Shown one piece after another: positions 24,502-33,548 of a stretch of 64,000 bases of DNA. This DNA is from Nonomuraea indica (GTDB lineage Bacteria; Actinomycetota; Actinomycetes; Streptosporangiales; Streptosporangiaceae): positions 62,001 to 126,000 of the forward strand of contig NZ_KZ559480.1 of assembly GCF_002850745.1 (NCBI RefSeq), read 5' to 3'. The position numbers were made by a program, and so were the translations under genes. The notes under the pieces were generated by a model. That model was given only the letters and a program-made list of their open reading frames with translations, did no database searches and was not told the DNA's origin. Numbering within the stretch: position 1 is the stretch's first letter; the number at the start of each line of letters is the position of its first letter.

Positions 24502-25968
24502 GTGATCCGACGCTCCAGGGCACTGTTAGCCGCAGCGGCCACGCTGCTCGCCTGCACCGTCGCGCAGCCCGCCGCCGCCGACGACACCGCGACCCCCGGC
24601 CCTGCCATCGTCCGGCCGGTCTCGGGGCTCAGCCCGCTCTCCCCGGACTGCGGACTTCCCCCGGCCGACGGCTACACCCTGAATCCCAACACCGAAGTCC
24701 TGCCCATGCTGGCGCGGGACCCGAAGCGTCCGCAGCGCCTCGTCACGGTGTTCCAGCAGGACCGCTGGAGCCGGTACGGCAGCAACGGCGCGGTCGCCGC
24801 CGTGTCGGACGACTACGGTCTGACCTGGAAGCCGTCCGAGAACCAGCCCGCCTTCTCCCGGTGCAACGGCGGCACGGCCGAGAACGGCGGAGACTACGAC
24901 GTCACGACGGACCACTGGGTCACGGTCACCCCGTCGGGTACGGCGGTGGCCGCGTCCCTGTCGATGTCCCGCGCCGGCGACGTGACCGCCATCCTGGTGG
25001 CCCGGTCCGCCGACGGCGGCCGGACCTGGGACCGCCCGGTCACCCTGCAGCGCGACGACAACCCGCGGTTCTTCAACGACCGCCCGTCGGTGACCGCGGA
25101 CCCGTACCGCCCGGGCGTGGTCTACGCGGTGTGGGACCGCATCGACGACCAGTCGACGAGCACCACCCCGAACTGGGTGCAGCCGGTCTACCTGGCCAAG
25201 TCGACCGACGACGGGCGCACCTGGACCACCAGCAAGGTGTACGACGTGCCGACCAACAGCGGCGTCATCGGCACCCAGCTCGTGGCGCTCCCTGACGGGA
25301 CGCTGCTGATCGGCATGCACCACGAGACGACCACCGACGGCTCCACCCAGGTCATCCGCTCGACCGACGGCGGCCGGACCTGGTCGGCGCCGACGCTGAA
25401 CGTCCCGGCCCCGCTCGCCGTGGGCCCCCGCATCCCGGACCCGGACAACTCGGGCGACCCGATCCGCAACGCGGCCCTGCCCCTGCTGGCCGCCCAGCCG
25501 GGCACCCAGGTGGTGAACGCCGTCTGGCAGAGCCAGGAGTCCGACGGCACCTTCCACGTGGCCTACTCGCGATCGGCGGACGGCGGGAAGACCTGGTCCA
25601 GCCCGGTTCGCGTGGACCGGACGCCCACCGGCTCCGCCGCCGTGCCGGTCGTCGCCGCGTCCCGGACGGGCACCGTGGCGGTCACCTACTACGACTTCCG
25701 CAACAACACCCCCGACCCCGCCACCCTGCCCACCGACCTGTGGGCCGTCACCTGCGCGAGCAACTGCACGCAGCCCAAGTCCTGGCGCGAGCAGCACATC
25801 GAGGGGCCGTTCGACGCGCGGAAGGTACCGGCCACCAGCGTGGGACGCCTCATCGGCGACTACACCGGCCTCGTCTCGGTCGGCAGCGCCTTTACCGCCG
25901 TGTACGGCGTGTCCACCAGCGACGCCGCCAACCCCGTGGACCTGCACAGCGCGGTCTTCCCCGGCTGA
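24502..25968 (+). CDS. Secreted sialidase-fold (BNR/Asp-box) protein
   Basis: 488 aa, GTG start at 24502 with GAGGAAAG upstream. Signal peptide 1-27 (RALLAAAATLLACTVAQPAAA). A six-bladed propeller is indicated by Asp boxes: SDDYGLTW (102-109), SADGGRTW (169-176), STDDGRTW (234-241), STDGGRTW (287-294) and SADGGKTW (about 352). The full Arg triad of true exo-sialidases cannot be confirmed by eye, so it may be a glycosidase or a non-catalytic propeller. Secreted alone, without a carbohydrate-binding module. Confidence 0.82.
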   Translation: MIRRSRALLAAAATLLACTVAQPAAADDTATPGPAIVRPVSGLSPLSPDCGLPPADGYTLNPNTEVLPMLARDPKRPQRLVTVFQQDRWSRYGSNGAVAAVSDDYGLTWKPSENQPAFSRCNGGTAENGGDYDVTTDHWVTVTPSGTAVAASLSMSRAGDVTAILVARSADGGRTWDRPVTLQRDDNPRFFNDRPSVTADPYRPGVVYAVWDRIDDQSTSTTPNWVQPVYLAKSTDDGRTWTTSKVYDVPTNSGVIGTQLVALPDGTLLIGMHHETTTDGSTQVIRSTDGGRTWSAPTLNVPAPLAVGPRIPDPDNSGDPIRNAALPLLAAQPGTQVVNAVWQSQESDGTFHVAYSRSADGGKTWSSPVRVDRTPTGSAAVPVVAASRTGTVAVTYYDFRNNTPDPATLPTDLWAVTCASNCTQPKSWREQHIEGPFDARKVPATSVGRLIGDYTGLVSVGSAFTAVYGVSTSDAANPVDLHSAVFPG

Positions 25969-26072
25969 GCGGTGGCGCGCCGCCCGCGGCGCGGGCGGCG
26001 CGCTCCGCCGTTGCGAGGTGACGTCACCGACGCGCACCCGGCGCGGCGGATGCCGCGCCGCCGCGGACAGTG

Positions 26073-26163
26073 TCACACGGCCGGCGTCACACGGCCGGCG
26101 TCACACGGCCGGCGTCACACGGCCGGCGTCACACGGCCGGCGTCACACGGCCGGCGTCACACG
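26073..26163 (-). repeat. 14-bp tandem repeat starting at the stop codon of the response-regulator gene
   Basis: Six and a half copies of TCACACGGCCGGCG without variation. The right end covers the TGA of the LuxR-type gene (26157-26159), and every unit repeats that TGA on the minus strand. Because 14 is not a multiple of 3, stops appear in all three frames. Units contain GCCGGC and CGGCCG dyads that could pair. Confidence 0.95.
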
Positions 26164-26822
26164 CCAGGCCGGATCAGGCCGCTCTCGTAGGCCAGGATGA
26201 CCAGCTGGACCCTGTCGCGCACGTCCAGCTTGGCGATGGCCCTGGTGATGTGGGTCTTGGCGGTGAGCGGACTGATGACGAGGCGCTCGGCGATCTCGTC
26301 GTTGGACAGTCCGAGCACCACCAGCTTGACCGTCTCCAGTTCCCGGGAGGTGAGGACGGCCAGCCGCTGCCCGGCGCCCGGCGCGAGGCCCTGCCGGTGG
26401 GCGAACTGCTCGATGACGCGCCGGGTCACGCCCGGCGACAGGAGCGCGTCTCCGCCCGCGACCGCGGCGACCGCCCGGCGCAGGTCGGCGGGTTCCACTT
26501 CCTTGGTGAGGAAGCCGCTGGCTCCGGCGCGCAGGGCGGCGAAGACGTGTTCGTCGGTGTCGAACGTGGTGAGGATGATGACACGGCAGCCCGGAGTGGC
26601 CGGGTCGGTGACGATGCGGCGTGTGGCGATGATCCCGTCGGTGCCCGGCATGCGGATGTCCATGAGGATCACATCGGGGTGGGTGCTCGCGGCCAGCCGT
26701 ACGGCTTCGTCGCCGTCCTGAGCTTCGCCGACGACCGTGATGTCCCGGGAGCGGGCCAGCAGGCTGCGGAAGCCGGCCCGTACGAGTGCCTGGTCGTCGG
26801 CGAGGAGCACCTTGATCGTCAT
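26157..26822 (-). CDS. NarL/FixJ-type response regulator
   Basis: 221 aa. Receiver domain 1-120: LLADDQALVRAGF (acidic pair), phospho-acceptor Asp in DVILMDIRMPGTDG (about residue 54), Thr in IILTTFD and Lys in GFLTKEVEP. The HTH LuxR domain is at 150-215 (LTSRELETVKLVVLGLSNDEIAERL, SPLTAKTHITRAIAKL). ATGA overlap with the upstream kinase gene makes a standard two-component pair. Its stop codon is the first unit of a tandem repeat. Targets unknown. Confidence 0.95.
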   Translation of the reverse strand: MTIKVLLADDQALVRAGFRSLLARSRDITVVGEAQDGDEAVRLAASTHPDVILMDIRMPGTDGIIATRRIVTDPATPGCRVIILTTFDTDEHVFAALRAGASGFLTKEVEPADLRRAVAAVAGGDALLSPGVTRRVIEQFAHRQGLAPGAGQRLAVLTSRELETVKLVVLGLSNDEIAERLVISPLTAKTHITRAIAKLDVRDRVQLVILAYESGLIRPGV

Positions 26823-27967
26823 GCCGTCGAGCCTGCCACAGGGATGTCGGCCCGCACGGCGAAGCCGCCGCCGGGGAGGGGTCCTGCGGTGAGCGCGCCC
26901 CCGAGGGCGCTCACCCGCTCGCGCATACCGGCCAGGCCATGGCCTTCGGCGACGTCGGCGCCGCCGGTGACGCTGCGGCCGTTGTCGACGACCTCAACGG
27001 TGATCGAGCGAGGCTGGTAGCCGATCGTCACCTCGGCCCTGCTCGCCCCCGCGTGCTTGAGCGTGTTGGCGAGGGACTCCTGTACGACGCGGTACACGGC
27101 GATGGCGGGGAGCGCGGGGACGGCCACGCGGTCGCCGTGCTCGGCGAGGGTCACCTCAAGTCCCGAGGTGCGGGCGTCGGCGACGAGCGTGTCCAAGGAG
27201 GACAGATCGGGCTGGGGCGCGGTGCCGCCGGGACTGTCACGCAAGATCGTGATGAGGGAGCGGAGGTCGGTCATCGCCCGGTTCCTGACGTCCTTGGCCA
27301 GGCGTAGCGCGGCGGCGGCCTCGGCCGGATCCTCCTGGACGGTGTCGGCGGCGACGTTGAGCTGCACGCCGACGACGGCCAGCGTGTGCGCGACGATGTC
27401 GTGCACTTCGTGCGAGACGCGCAGCCGTTCCTCGGCGGCACGGGCACGGCTGTCGGACTCGCGCAGCCGCTCGCGCCAGCGTATCGCGGCGGCGTAGGTG
27501 AGGCCCGCGGCGATGAGGATCACCAGGAGCAGTCCTTCGCCCGCGACGTGGAACACGTAGCGGGTCGGGTTCGTGCCCAGGACCCAGCGGAAGTCGACCG
27601 CCGAGTAGATCAGTTGGGCCAGGCCGATGGCGGCCACCCAGCGCACGCGTGGTGTGGTGGCGGCGGTGAAGTAGGCGACCGCGGCCGGCCAGATCCAACC
27701 GGCGGGAGACCAGTGTCCCGTGAGGTGAAAGACGAAGATCCCACCGATCGACAGCAGCAGCACGGTCATCGGCCAGCGGCGTCTGACCAGCAGGAGCACT
27801 CCGAGAAGCAGGCCGAGGGGAATCGTGCCCTGCCAGGGGCTGCGCACCCCGGTGGCCAGGGCCACGGCGACGAAGAAGACCACAGTGAGGGCGGCGAGGG
27901 CGATGTCGGCGATCCGGGCGAGGTGCCGGACATGAGCGGGTTCGCATCGTGGGGACGGCTCGGCCAC
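26819..27967 (-). CDS. DesK/NarX-type sensor histidine kinase
   Basis: 382 aa from a GTG at 27965-27967 (GAAAGGG upstream). Residues 20-165 contain five to six hydrophobic helices with little extracytoplasmic sequence, suggesting an intramembrane sensor. HisKA_3 dimerisation domain: RLRVSHEVHDIVAHTLAVVGVQLNVA (phospho-accepting His in EVHD), then a HATPase_c domain with ESLANTLKHAGASRAEV (N box) and GHGLAGMRERV (G box). Pairs with the response regulator overlapping its 3' end. Stimulus unknown, likely envelope related. Confidence 0.93.
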   Translation of the reverse strand: MAEPSPRCEPAHVRHLARIADIALAALTVVFFVAVALATGVRSPWQGTIPLGLLLGVLLLVRRRWPMTVLLLSIGGIFVFHLTGHWSPAGWIWPAAVAYFTAATTPRVRWVAAIGLAQLIYSAVDFRWVLGTNPTRYVFHVAGEGLLLVILIAAGLTYAAAIRWRERLRESDSRARAAEERLRVSHEVHDIVAHTLAVVGVQLNVAADTVQEDPAEAAAALRLAKDVRNRAMTDLRSLITILRDSPGGTAPQPDLSSLDTLVADARTSGLEVTLAEHGDRVAVPALPAIAVYRVVQESLANTLKHAGASRAEVTIGYQPRSITVEVVDNGRSVTGGADVAEGHGLAGMRERVSALGGALTAGPLPGGGFAVRADIPVAGSTA

Positions 27968-28153
27968 GCGGAGGCCCTTTCTCGAGGGGTGACGGGTGTG
28001 ACGCCGCGCCGGGGCCTACCGGGGACCGCGTCGCCCAGGTGGTCACATGGGCGACGCCGTCGGCATGGTCGGCTTCCGTGGCCGCGTGGACGGCGGACTC
28101 AAGGACTGCGGAAGCTCTGGAGCCGTTACCGGCCCGGGGTGGGAAGGTTCGGA

Positions 28154-28576
28154 TCAGACGTGGGTGACCAGCAGGGTCACGCCTGCCTCGCCGCCACAGT
28201 CGACGAACACGGGCCCGACGCCGTTACCGATCTTGGGGTCGAGGGTCGCCCTGGCCACGAATCCCTTCGGGTCGTCCTTGATGATGCGGATGTTCCGCAT
28301 CACCGGGTGCTCCCTGTCGAGTCCGCCGATCACGGCCTTGAGCCCTTCGCCGCCGCCGCAGCGACCGGTGATCGTCACCTCCTGCCCTCGCTCGGTGGTG
28401 GGATTGGGGCTGACCTGAACCACCGCCCTGGCGCCCTTCGGCGGCTTCGGCGCGGCCATCGCAGCGGTGGCCGCGCCGGCCGCGCCGGCCTGGGCACCGG
28501 CCGGCGCGCCGGCCACTCCCAGCAGACCGGCCGTCAAGCTCAACCCGGCGACCGCAGTCATCGCTCTCCTGCTCAT
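28154..28576 (-). CDS. Small secreted protein of unknown function
   Basis: 140 aa from the ATG at 28574-28576 (GGAGAG upstream); an ATG at 28597 has no ribosome site. Signal peptide about 1-30 (AMTAVAGLSLTAGLLGVAG...AGA), then an Ala-rich linker and a beta-rich body (ARAVVQVSPNPTTERGQEVTITGRCGG..., FVDCGGEAGVTLLVTHV) with two cysteines that could form one disulfide. The text resembles Ig-like/neocarzinostatin-like small domains of actinomycete exoproteins. I cannot assign a family. Confidence 0.7.
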   Translation of the reverse strand: MSRRAMTAVAGLSLTAGLLGVAGAPAGAQAGAAGAATAAMAAPKPPKGARAVVQVSPNPTTERGQEVTITGRCGGGEGLKAVIGGLDREHPVMRNIRIIKDDPKGFVARATLDPKIGNGVGPVFVDCGGEAGVTLLVTHV

Positions 28577-28735
28577 GGCGATCTCTCCATCTCTCATCCG
28601 GCTGTCTCGACGAGAAACGCTAGGCCGGACCGCAGCGGGAGCGCGTCATCGGTTGGTCGTCACCTGGCCTTGCACCGTTCGCCGTACGCGTTACACCGAA
28701 CGGCGTAGCAAGCGCCGTCCCTCGACCCGTCTTCC

Positions 28736-29326
28736 TCACCCGCCGCCGCGCCGCTGCATGCGGCGTTCCCAGCTGTTCGGGTGGCGGATGACCACGCCCC
28801 CGGTCCCGCCATCGCCGGCAAGGCGGATCCGCGGCGTCCCGGGAAGCCGCTCCGACGTGGTCTTGTCCCTGAAGCCGCCGAGGCCGGGCTCCATGTCGGC
28901 GGTCTCCGCCACCCACCCGTCGGGGATGATGATCGTGACACCGCCCGTCTGTCCGTGCACCTCCATCACGATCTCGGGCAGCCGGCACTGGGTCTGGGTG
29001 AAGTCGAGCTTGACGCTGCCCATGCCGCCGTACACGGTGATCCGGGCAGGCACCCGCCAGCGCCCGGTCCGCGCTGCGCCGCTCATGCCTCCCTTGACGA
29101 CCAGCGGCTCCAGGGGAGCCTCCGAGGGCAGATCGGCGGTGAGGGGTGCCAGGTCGGCGTAGGTCCTGGCGTTCAGCGCCAGATCCAGCCGCGCTTCCAG
29201 CTCGGCGAAGTCGAGTCGTCCTTCAGCCGCCGCCGTGTTGAGCCGCTCCACCACCGCTTCGCGCTCGTCGTGCGAGACACGGATCCGATCAGGGCGGAAG
29301 GGGGTCGGTTGCTGGTTCTCGCCCAT
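28736..29326 (-). CDS. DUF1707 protein with LiaF-like C-terminal domain
   Basis: 196 aa. DUF1707 (SHOCT-like) at 12-65: IRVSHDEREAVVERLNTAAAEGRLDFAELEARLDLALNARTYADLAPL (quoted in parts, family hallmark R-x-S-D-x-E-R). Residues 90-196 form a beta-helix-like region (VYGGMGSVKLDFTQTQC, GGVTIIIPDGWVAE, GGVVIRHP), as in cell-wall-stress LiaF-type proteins. No membrane helix, so probably cytosolic or membrane-peripheral. The promoter region holds a 14-bp perfect palindrome at 29422-29435. Confidence 0.87.
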   Translation of the reverse strand: MGENQQPTPFRPDRIRVSHDEREAVVERLNTAAAEGRLDFAELEARLDLALNARTYADLAPLTADLPSEAPLEPLVVKGGMSGAARTGRWRVPARITVYGGMGSVKLDFTQTQCRLPEIVMEVHGQTGGVTIIIPDGWVAETADMEPGLGGFRDKTTSERLPGTPRIRLAGDGGTGGVVIRHPNSWERRMQRRGGG

Positions 29327-29421
29327 GGGTTCGCTTTCGACTTGAGATGACGGCCTTCCCGGGAGCCCGGGAGATCGCCACCATCATCCCGGTAAACACC
29401 TCCATGAGGGGTCCTCCGCGA

Positions 29422-29435
29422 TCACCGATCGGTGA
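29422..29435. promoter_or_regulatory. 14-bp perfect palindrome TCACCGATCGGTGA
   Basis: It lies about 95 bp upstream of the DUF1707 start in a 349-bp gap (29327-29675) without genes. The inner ACCGATCGGT equals the core of the TetR operator candidate at 13358-13379, so the same regulator may act here. Apart from this dyad I see nothing in the gap. Confidence 0.55.
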
Positions 29436-29675
29436 CATTGCCGTCGCCGTGACACACCGTCCGCCTCGCCGTGCTGTCGCGGGTGTCGCCGGTCGAGACG
29501 CCGACCACGCGCCATGGGGTTGGCCGACCGGGTCGGATGGCTGGTCCTCCTGATGGCCCTCGCCGGCTTGGCGGTGCCGGGGTCGGTGCCCGGACTCTCG
29601 CGACCGGCAGGGGCCCGAACGTGATGTCCGCCCCTGCCCAGCGCACTGCGATCTCTCCGCAGTGAGGCGTCGAGG

Positions 29676-30083
29676 TCAGCCGCAGTGCTCCCAGGGGCTC
29701 TCCCACCACTGGTCGCCGTAGGAGCCGCCCCACTTGATGCACTTGCCCGGCGCATAGGCCTTGACCGGGCCGGCGTAGTAGCGGTAGTGATTCGCGTCCA
29801 CGTCGCCCGGCGAGCCGTACGCCTGCACCATCGCACGCACCCAGGCAGTGTTGCCCCTCGCTCCGGTCTTCCAGGTCACCACGCAGTTGCTGCTGCCGTT
29901 GTAGAGCAGGTAGGTGGTGGCGCTGGAGCCGAAGGCGTGGCTGTCGATCACATGGTAGCTGCCGCCGCCACAGGCCTCGATGGGCGAGGACGCCGCCATG
30001 GCAGGACCGCTCAACGTCACGGACGCCGCCAGCGTGGCGGCCATCCCGAGAGCGAGGGTTGCACTTCGCTTGATCTTACCCAC
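29676..30083 (-). CDS. Spore-associated protein A-like secreted protein
   Basis: 135 aa from a GTG at 30081-30083, chosen because AGGAGG lies 9 nt upstream and the resulting text (VGKIKRSATLALGMAATLAA) is a perfect signal peptide start; ATG codons further upstream have no such site. Cleavage after PAMA. The mature part (ACGGGSYHVIDSHAF, YYAGPVKAYAPGKCIKWGGS, final HCG) matches SapA, a small Cys-containing protein found on Streptomyces aerial hyphae and spores. Four Cys suggest two disulfides. Role unknown. Confidence 0.82.
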   Translation of the reverse strand: MGKIKRSATLALGMAATLAASVTLSGPAMAASSPIEACGGGSYHVIDSHAFGSSATTYLLYNGSSNCVVTWKTGARGNTAWVRAMVQAYGSPGDVDANHYRYYAGPVKAYAPGKCIKWGGSYGDQWWESPWEHCG

Positions 30084-30112
30084 CCGGGGGTGCCTCCTCA
30101 TTGTCCGCACTG

Positions 30113-30124
30113 TGGTGATCACCA
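30113..30124. promoter_or_regulatory. 12-bp palindrome TGGTGATCACCA upstream of the SapA-like gene
   Basis: Perfect dyad located 30 bp before the GTG start, overlapping the probable promoter. Could be a repressor or developmental regulator site. Confidence 0.45.
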
Positions 30125-30230
30125 TAGCCGCACCGCTGTACGGCTCCGAGCGATCGGCACGTGAGCACCGGCCGATCCGGCGTGCGCCAGGCCCCGGCCG
30201 CCGCGTTCCCGCGACGAGGGTGGAACGGGA

Positions 30231-30257
30231 GAAGCCCCGGCGGGCGGCCGGGGCTTC
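30231..30257 (-). terminator. Terminator of the RND pump gene
   Basis: Perfect 10-bp stem GAAGCCCCGG / CCGGGGCTTC with a 7-nt loop, 12 bp after the RND stop codon. The downstream run on the minus strand is only weakly T-rich. It could also stop transcription from the other side. Confidence 0.75.
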
Positions 30258-30269
30258 TGCGGGGAGGTG

Positions 30270-33200
30270 TCAGGCCGGTTGGCCGGCGAGCTTGTCCTTC
30301 CCGGCGGCGTCGGCGTCCTGGCGAGGCGGTACGCCGGCCTCGGGGCGGCGGCGGAGCCGCTCCTTGGTCCGCTCCACCATCACGTAGAGCGTCGGAACCA
30401 GGACCAGGGTCAGCAGGGTCGAGCTGATCAGGCCGCCGATGACGACGATGGCCAGCGGCTGCGAGATGAACCCGCCGGAGCCCGTCACGCCCAGCGCCAT
30501 CGGCGTCAGCGCGCAGATCGTGGCGATGGCGGTCATCAGGATGGGCCGCAGCCTGCGCCGGCCGCCCTCGATCACCGCTTCCACGATGCCCATGCCCTGG
30601 TCGCGGTACTGGTTGATGAGGTCGATCAGCACGATGGCGTTGGTGACCACGATGCCGATGAGCATCAGCATGCCGATCAGCGCAGGCACGCCCATCGCAG
30701 TGTCCGTGGCCAGCAGCAGCCCCACCGCGCCCGTCGCCGCGAACGGGACCGACACCAGCAGGATGAGCGGCTGCACGAAGCTGCGGAACGTCGCCACCAT
30801 GATCATGAAGACGATGGCGATGGCCGCGAGCATGGCCAGCCCGAGGTCGGCGAACGCCTCTTCCTGGTCGGCGGACGCGCCGCCGATCTTGTACGAGGCC
30901 CCGGCCGGCAGCTCCAGGCCCTTCAGCCGCTGCGTCAGCGTCTGCGTGATGCTGCCGAGATCGCTGGCGGTGACCTTCGCCGTCACCGTGGCCGAGCGGG
31001 CGCCGTCGACGCGCGTCACCTGCGTCGGGCCGGCCACCTCCTCGACCTCGGCCACCGACGACAGCTTGATCAGGCCGGTCGCGGTCTGCAGCGGCAGGTC
31101 CTCGATCTCCTCGACGTCCTTCGGCGCGTCACCGACGCGCATGACCAGGTCGCTGGCGCGCCCGTCCAGGGTGAGCTGGCCGAGCGGCGCGCCGCGGAAG
31201 GCCTGCGCCACCGACTGGCCGACCTGCGCCTCGGTGAGGCCCTTGGCCGCCGCCTTCTCACGGTCGACGCGCACCTCGATGCGGGGTGCGCTCGTCTCGA
31301 GGTTGGAGGCCACGTCGCGCAGCCCGGTCACCTGGCTCATCGTGGTCTTGACCGCGTCGGCGGACGTCTGCAGCGACGCCGCGTCGGGTGCCTGCACGAT
31401 GATCTGGACGGTGTCGGAGGAGAACCCGCCCCCGCCGCCGGCTCCCACGCGCACCTCGCCGACGCCGGACAGGCCGTCCAGCTTCTCGCGCAGCGCCTGC
31501 TCGATCCGCGGCGTGTCGGCGCCCTCCTTGATCGTCACGGAGTACGAGGCCCGGTCGGCGCCGCCGCCACCGCCGAAGCCGCCCGCCAGCGCGTTGCCGC
31601 CGCCGACGGTCACCTGGTACGACTCGACGTCGTCCATGCCGGCCAGCACGTCCTCGACCTTCTTGGCCGCGGCGTCGGTGGTGGCCAGGTCGCTGCCGGC
31701 GGGCATGCGCTGGTTGACGGAGATGGTGTCCTGCCCCGAGGAGTCGAGGAAGTTGGTCTCCAGGCGCCCGGCCAGGCCCATCGTCCCGGCGAACACCACC
31801 AGGCCGATGACCAGCGTGACGACCTTGAAACGGGTGGCGAAGCGCAGCACCGGCAGGTAGGCGCGCTGCAGCGGGCTGCGCAGTTCCTTGGCCTCGGCCT
31901 GCTCGCGCTGGGCGCGCGCCTGCTCCGGCGTCAGGTCGGGCGCTCGCAGGAACCAGTACGCCAGCACCGGCACCACGGTCAGCGAGACGACCAGCGACGC
32001 CATCAGCGCCACCGCCACCGTGACGGCGAACGGCCCGAACAGCTCGCCCACCATGCCGCCGACCACGGCGATCGGCGCGAACACCGCCACCGTCGTCAGC
32101 GTCGAGGCCGTCACGGCGCCCGACACCTCCCGCACGGCCGACAGGATCGCCGTCAGCTTCGCCTCGCCGTAGCCGAGGTGGCGTTTGATGTTCTCCAGCA
32201 CCACGATCGAGTCGTCGACCACCCGGCCGACGGCGATCGTCATGGCGCCGAGGGTCAGCATGTTCAACGAGTAGTCGCCGGCCCACAGCGCGATCAGCGC
32301 GATCACCACGGACAGCGGGATGGACACCGCGGTCACGACGGTGGAGCGCACCGACAGCAGGAACACCAGGATGACCAGCACCGCGAACGCCAGCCCGAGC
32401 AGGCCCTCGGTGGTGAGGTTCTCGATGGACTCCTCCACGTAGGGGGCCTGGTCGAAGACGACCTCGACCGCGGTGTCGGAGGAGTCGCCGAGCGCCTTGG
32501 TCAGGTCGGGCAGCTCCTTGCGCACGGCGTGCGAGATGGTGACGGCGTTGCCGTCGGGCTCCATCGTGACCGACACGCCGAGGCTGGTCTTGCCGTCGGT
32601 ACGGGTGATGGACGTGGCCTCGGCCAGCCCGCGCTCGACCTTGGCGACGTCACCGAGCTGGACGGGCTTCGGCGCGGCGGCCGGCGCCTGACCTGTCGTC
32701 GGCCGGCCGCCCTGCGGCTGACCCTGCGCCTGCGGCCGGCCCTGCGCCTGTGGCTGGGGCTGCGCCTGCGGCTGGGCCTGGGGCGCGGCGGGGGTCAGGT
32801 AGAGGGCCTTGAGCTTGGCGACCGTGTCGACGCGCGCCCCCACCTGGACGGTCAGCGACTTGCCGTCGTCGGTCAGCGCGCCCGCCGGCACGGGGGTGCC
32901 GTTGGCCCGCAGCACGTCGGGGATCTGCGTGGGCGACACGCCCGCCTTGACCATCTTCCCGAGGTCGGGAGTGATCGTCACGACCTCGTCGCGGGTGCCC
33001 GTGACCGTCACCTCGCGCACGCCCTCGATGCCCTGCAACTCCGGCAGCATGATCTGGCGCAGCTTGTCGGCCATCGCCCGCGGGTCGCCGCCGTCGCCGA
33101 CGGCCAGCACCATCACCGGGATGTCGTCGGTGTTGCCGGCCGTGACCTGCGGCTCGACGCCGTCGGGCAGCTGGACCCGGGTGACCGCCTGCTGCATCTC

Positions 33201-33521
33201 GTTCAGGGACGACTCGATGTCCGTGCCGAACGCGAAGGCGACCTGGATCTGTGCCAGGCCCTCCTTCGACGTGGACGTCATCTCCTCCATGCCGGCGAGC
33301 CCCTGGAACGCGTCCTCCAGCGGCTCGGTGACCTGGTCCTCCACGATCTCCGGCGAGGCGCCCGGGTAGGAGGCGATGACGAAGGCGCCGGGGAAGGCCA
33401 GCGAGGGCAGCAACTGCTGCTTCAACTGCGGGATCGTGAACGCGCCGAACGCGCTGAGCACGAGCGCCACGAGGATGACGAGGCTGCGGTTGGCAAGGCT
33501 CAACCGGGCTAATGCGGTCAT
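30270..33521 (-). CDS. RND efflux pump, HAE1 (AcrB/SwrC-like) family
   Basis: 1,083 aa, 12 predicted helices with two large extracytoplasmic loops. N-terminus LSLANRSLVILVALVLSAFG; TM4 has the proton-relay pair in VGRVVDDSIVVLENI; TM10 reads GIVVTNAIVLIDLIN, with Thr where AcrB has Lys, as in Gram-positive SwrC-type pumps. A low-complexity Pro/Gln insert (APQAQPQAQPQPQAQ, then GRPQAQGQPQGG) interrupts the first large loop near residue 245. It exports hydrophobic compounds using the proton gradient. No membrane-fusion protein or outer-membrane partner is nearby. A divergent MarR gene probably represses it. Confidence 0.93.
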   Translation of the reverse strand: MTALARLSLANRSLVILVALVLSAFGAFTIPQLKQQLLPSLAFPGAFVIASYPGASPEIVEDQVTEPLEDAFQGLAGMEEMTSTSKEGLAQIQVAFAFGTDIESSLNEMQQAVTRVQLPDGVEPQVTAGNTDDIPVMVLAVGDGGDPRAMADKLRQIMLPELQGIEGVREVTVTGTRDEVVTITPDLGKMVKAGVSPTQIPDVLRANGTPVPAGALTDDGKSLTVQVGARVDTVAKLKALYLTPAAPQAQPQAQPQPQAQGRPQAQGQPQGGRPTTGQAPAAAPKPVQLGDVAKVERGLAEATSITRTDGKTSLGVSVTMEPDGNAVTISHAVRKELPDLTKALGDSSDTAVEVVFDQAPYVEESIENLTTEGLLGLAFAVLVILVFLLSVRSTVVTAVSIPLSVVIALIALWAGDYSLNMLTLGAMTIAVGRVVDDSIVVLENIKRHLGYGEAKLTAILSAVREVSGAVTASTLTTVAVFAPIAVVGGMVGELFGPFAVTVAVALMASLVVSLTVVPVLAYWFLRAPDLTPEQARAQREQAEAKELRSPLQRAYLPVLRFATRFKVVTLVIGLVVFAGTMGLAGRLETNFLDSSGQDTISVNQRMPAGSDLATTDAAAKKVEDVLAGMDDVESYQVTVGGGNALAGGFGGGGGADRASYSVTIKEGADTPRIEQALREKLDGLSGVGEVRVGAGGGGGFSSDTVQIIVQAPDAASLQTSADAVKTTMSQVTGLRDVASNLETSAPRIEVRVDREKAAAKGLTEAQVGQSVAQAFRGAPLGQLTLDGRASDLVMRVGDAPKDVEEIEDLPLQTATGLIKLSSVAEVEEVAGPTQVTRVDGARSATVTAKVTASDLGSITQTLTQRLKGLELPAGASYKIGGASADQEEAFADLGLAMLAAIAIVFMIMVATFRSFVQPLILLVSVPFAATGAVGLLLATDTAMGVPALIGMLMLIGIVVTNAIVLIDLINQYRDQGMGIVEAVIEGGRRRLRPILMTAIATICALTPMALGVTGSGGFISQPLAIVVIGGLISSTLLTLVLVPTLYVMVERTKERLRRRPEAGVPPRQDADAAGKDKLAGQPA

Positions 33522-33548
33522 GAGGTCCCCTCCGAGAATTCGCCTCAG

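Noticed and set aside
26073-26163. CRISPR-like array
   Set aside because: Units are contiguous without unique spacers; it is a simple 14-bp tandem repeat.
30267-33512. 1,081-codon open frame antisense to the RND gene
   Set aside because: It mirrors the pump gene; its text is His/Arg/Gly-rich shadow sequence with no domain, produced by strong G/C third-position bias.
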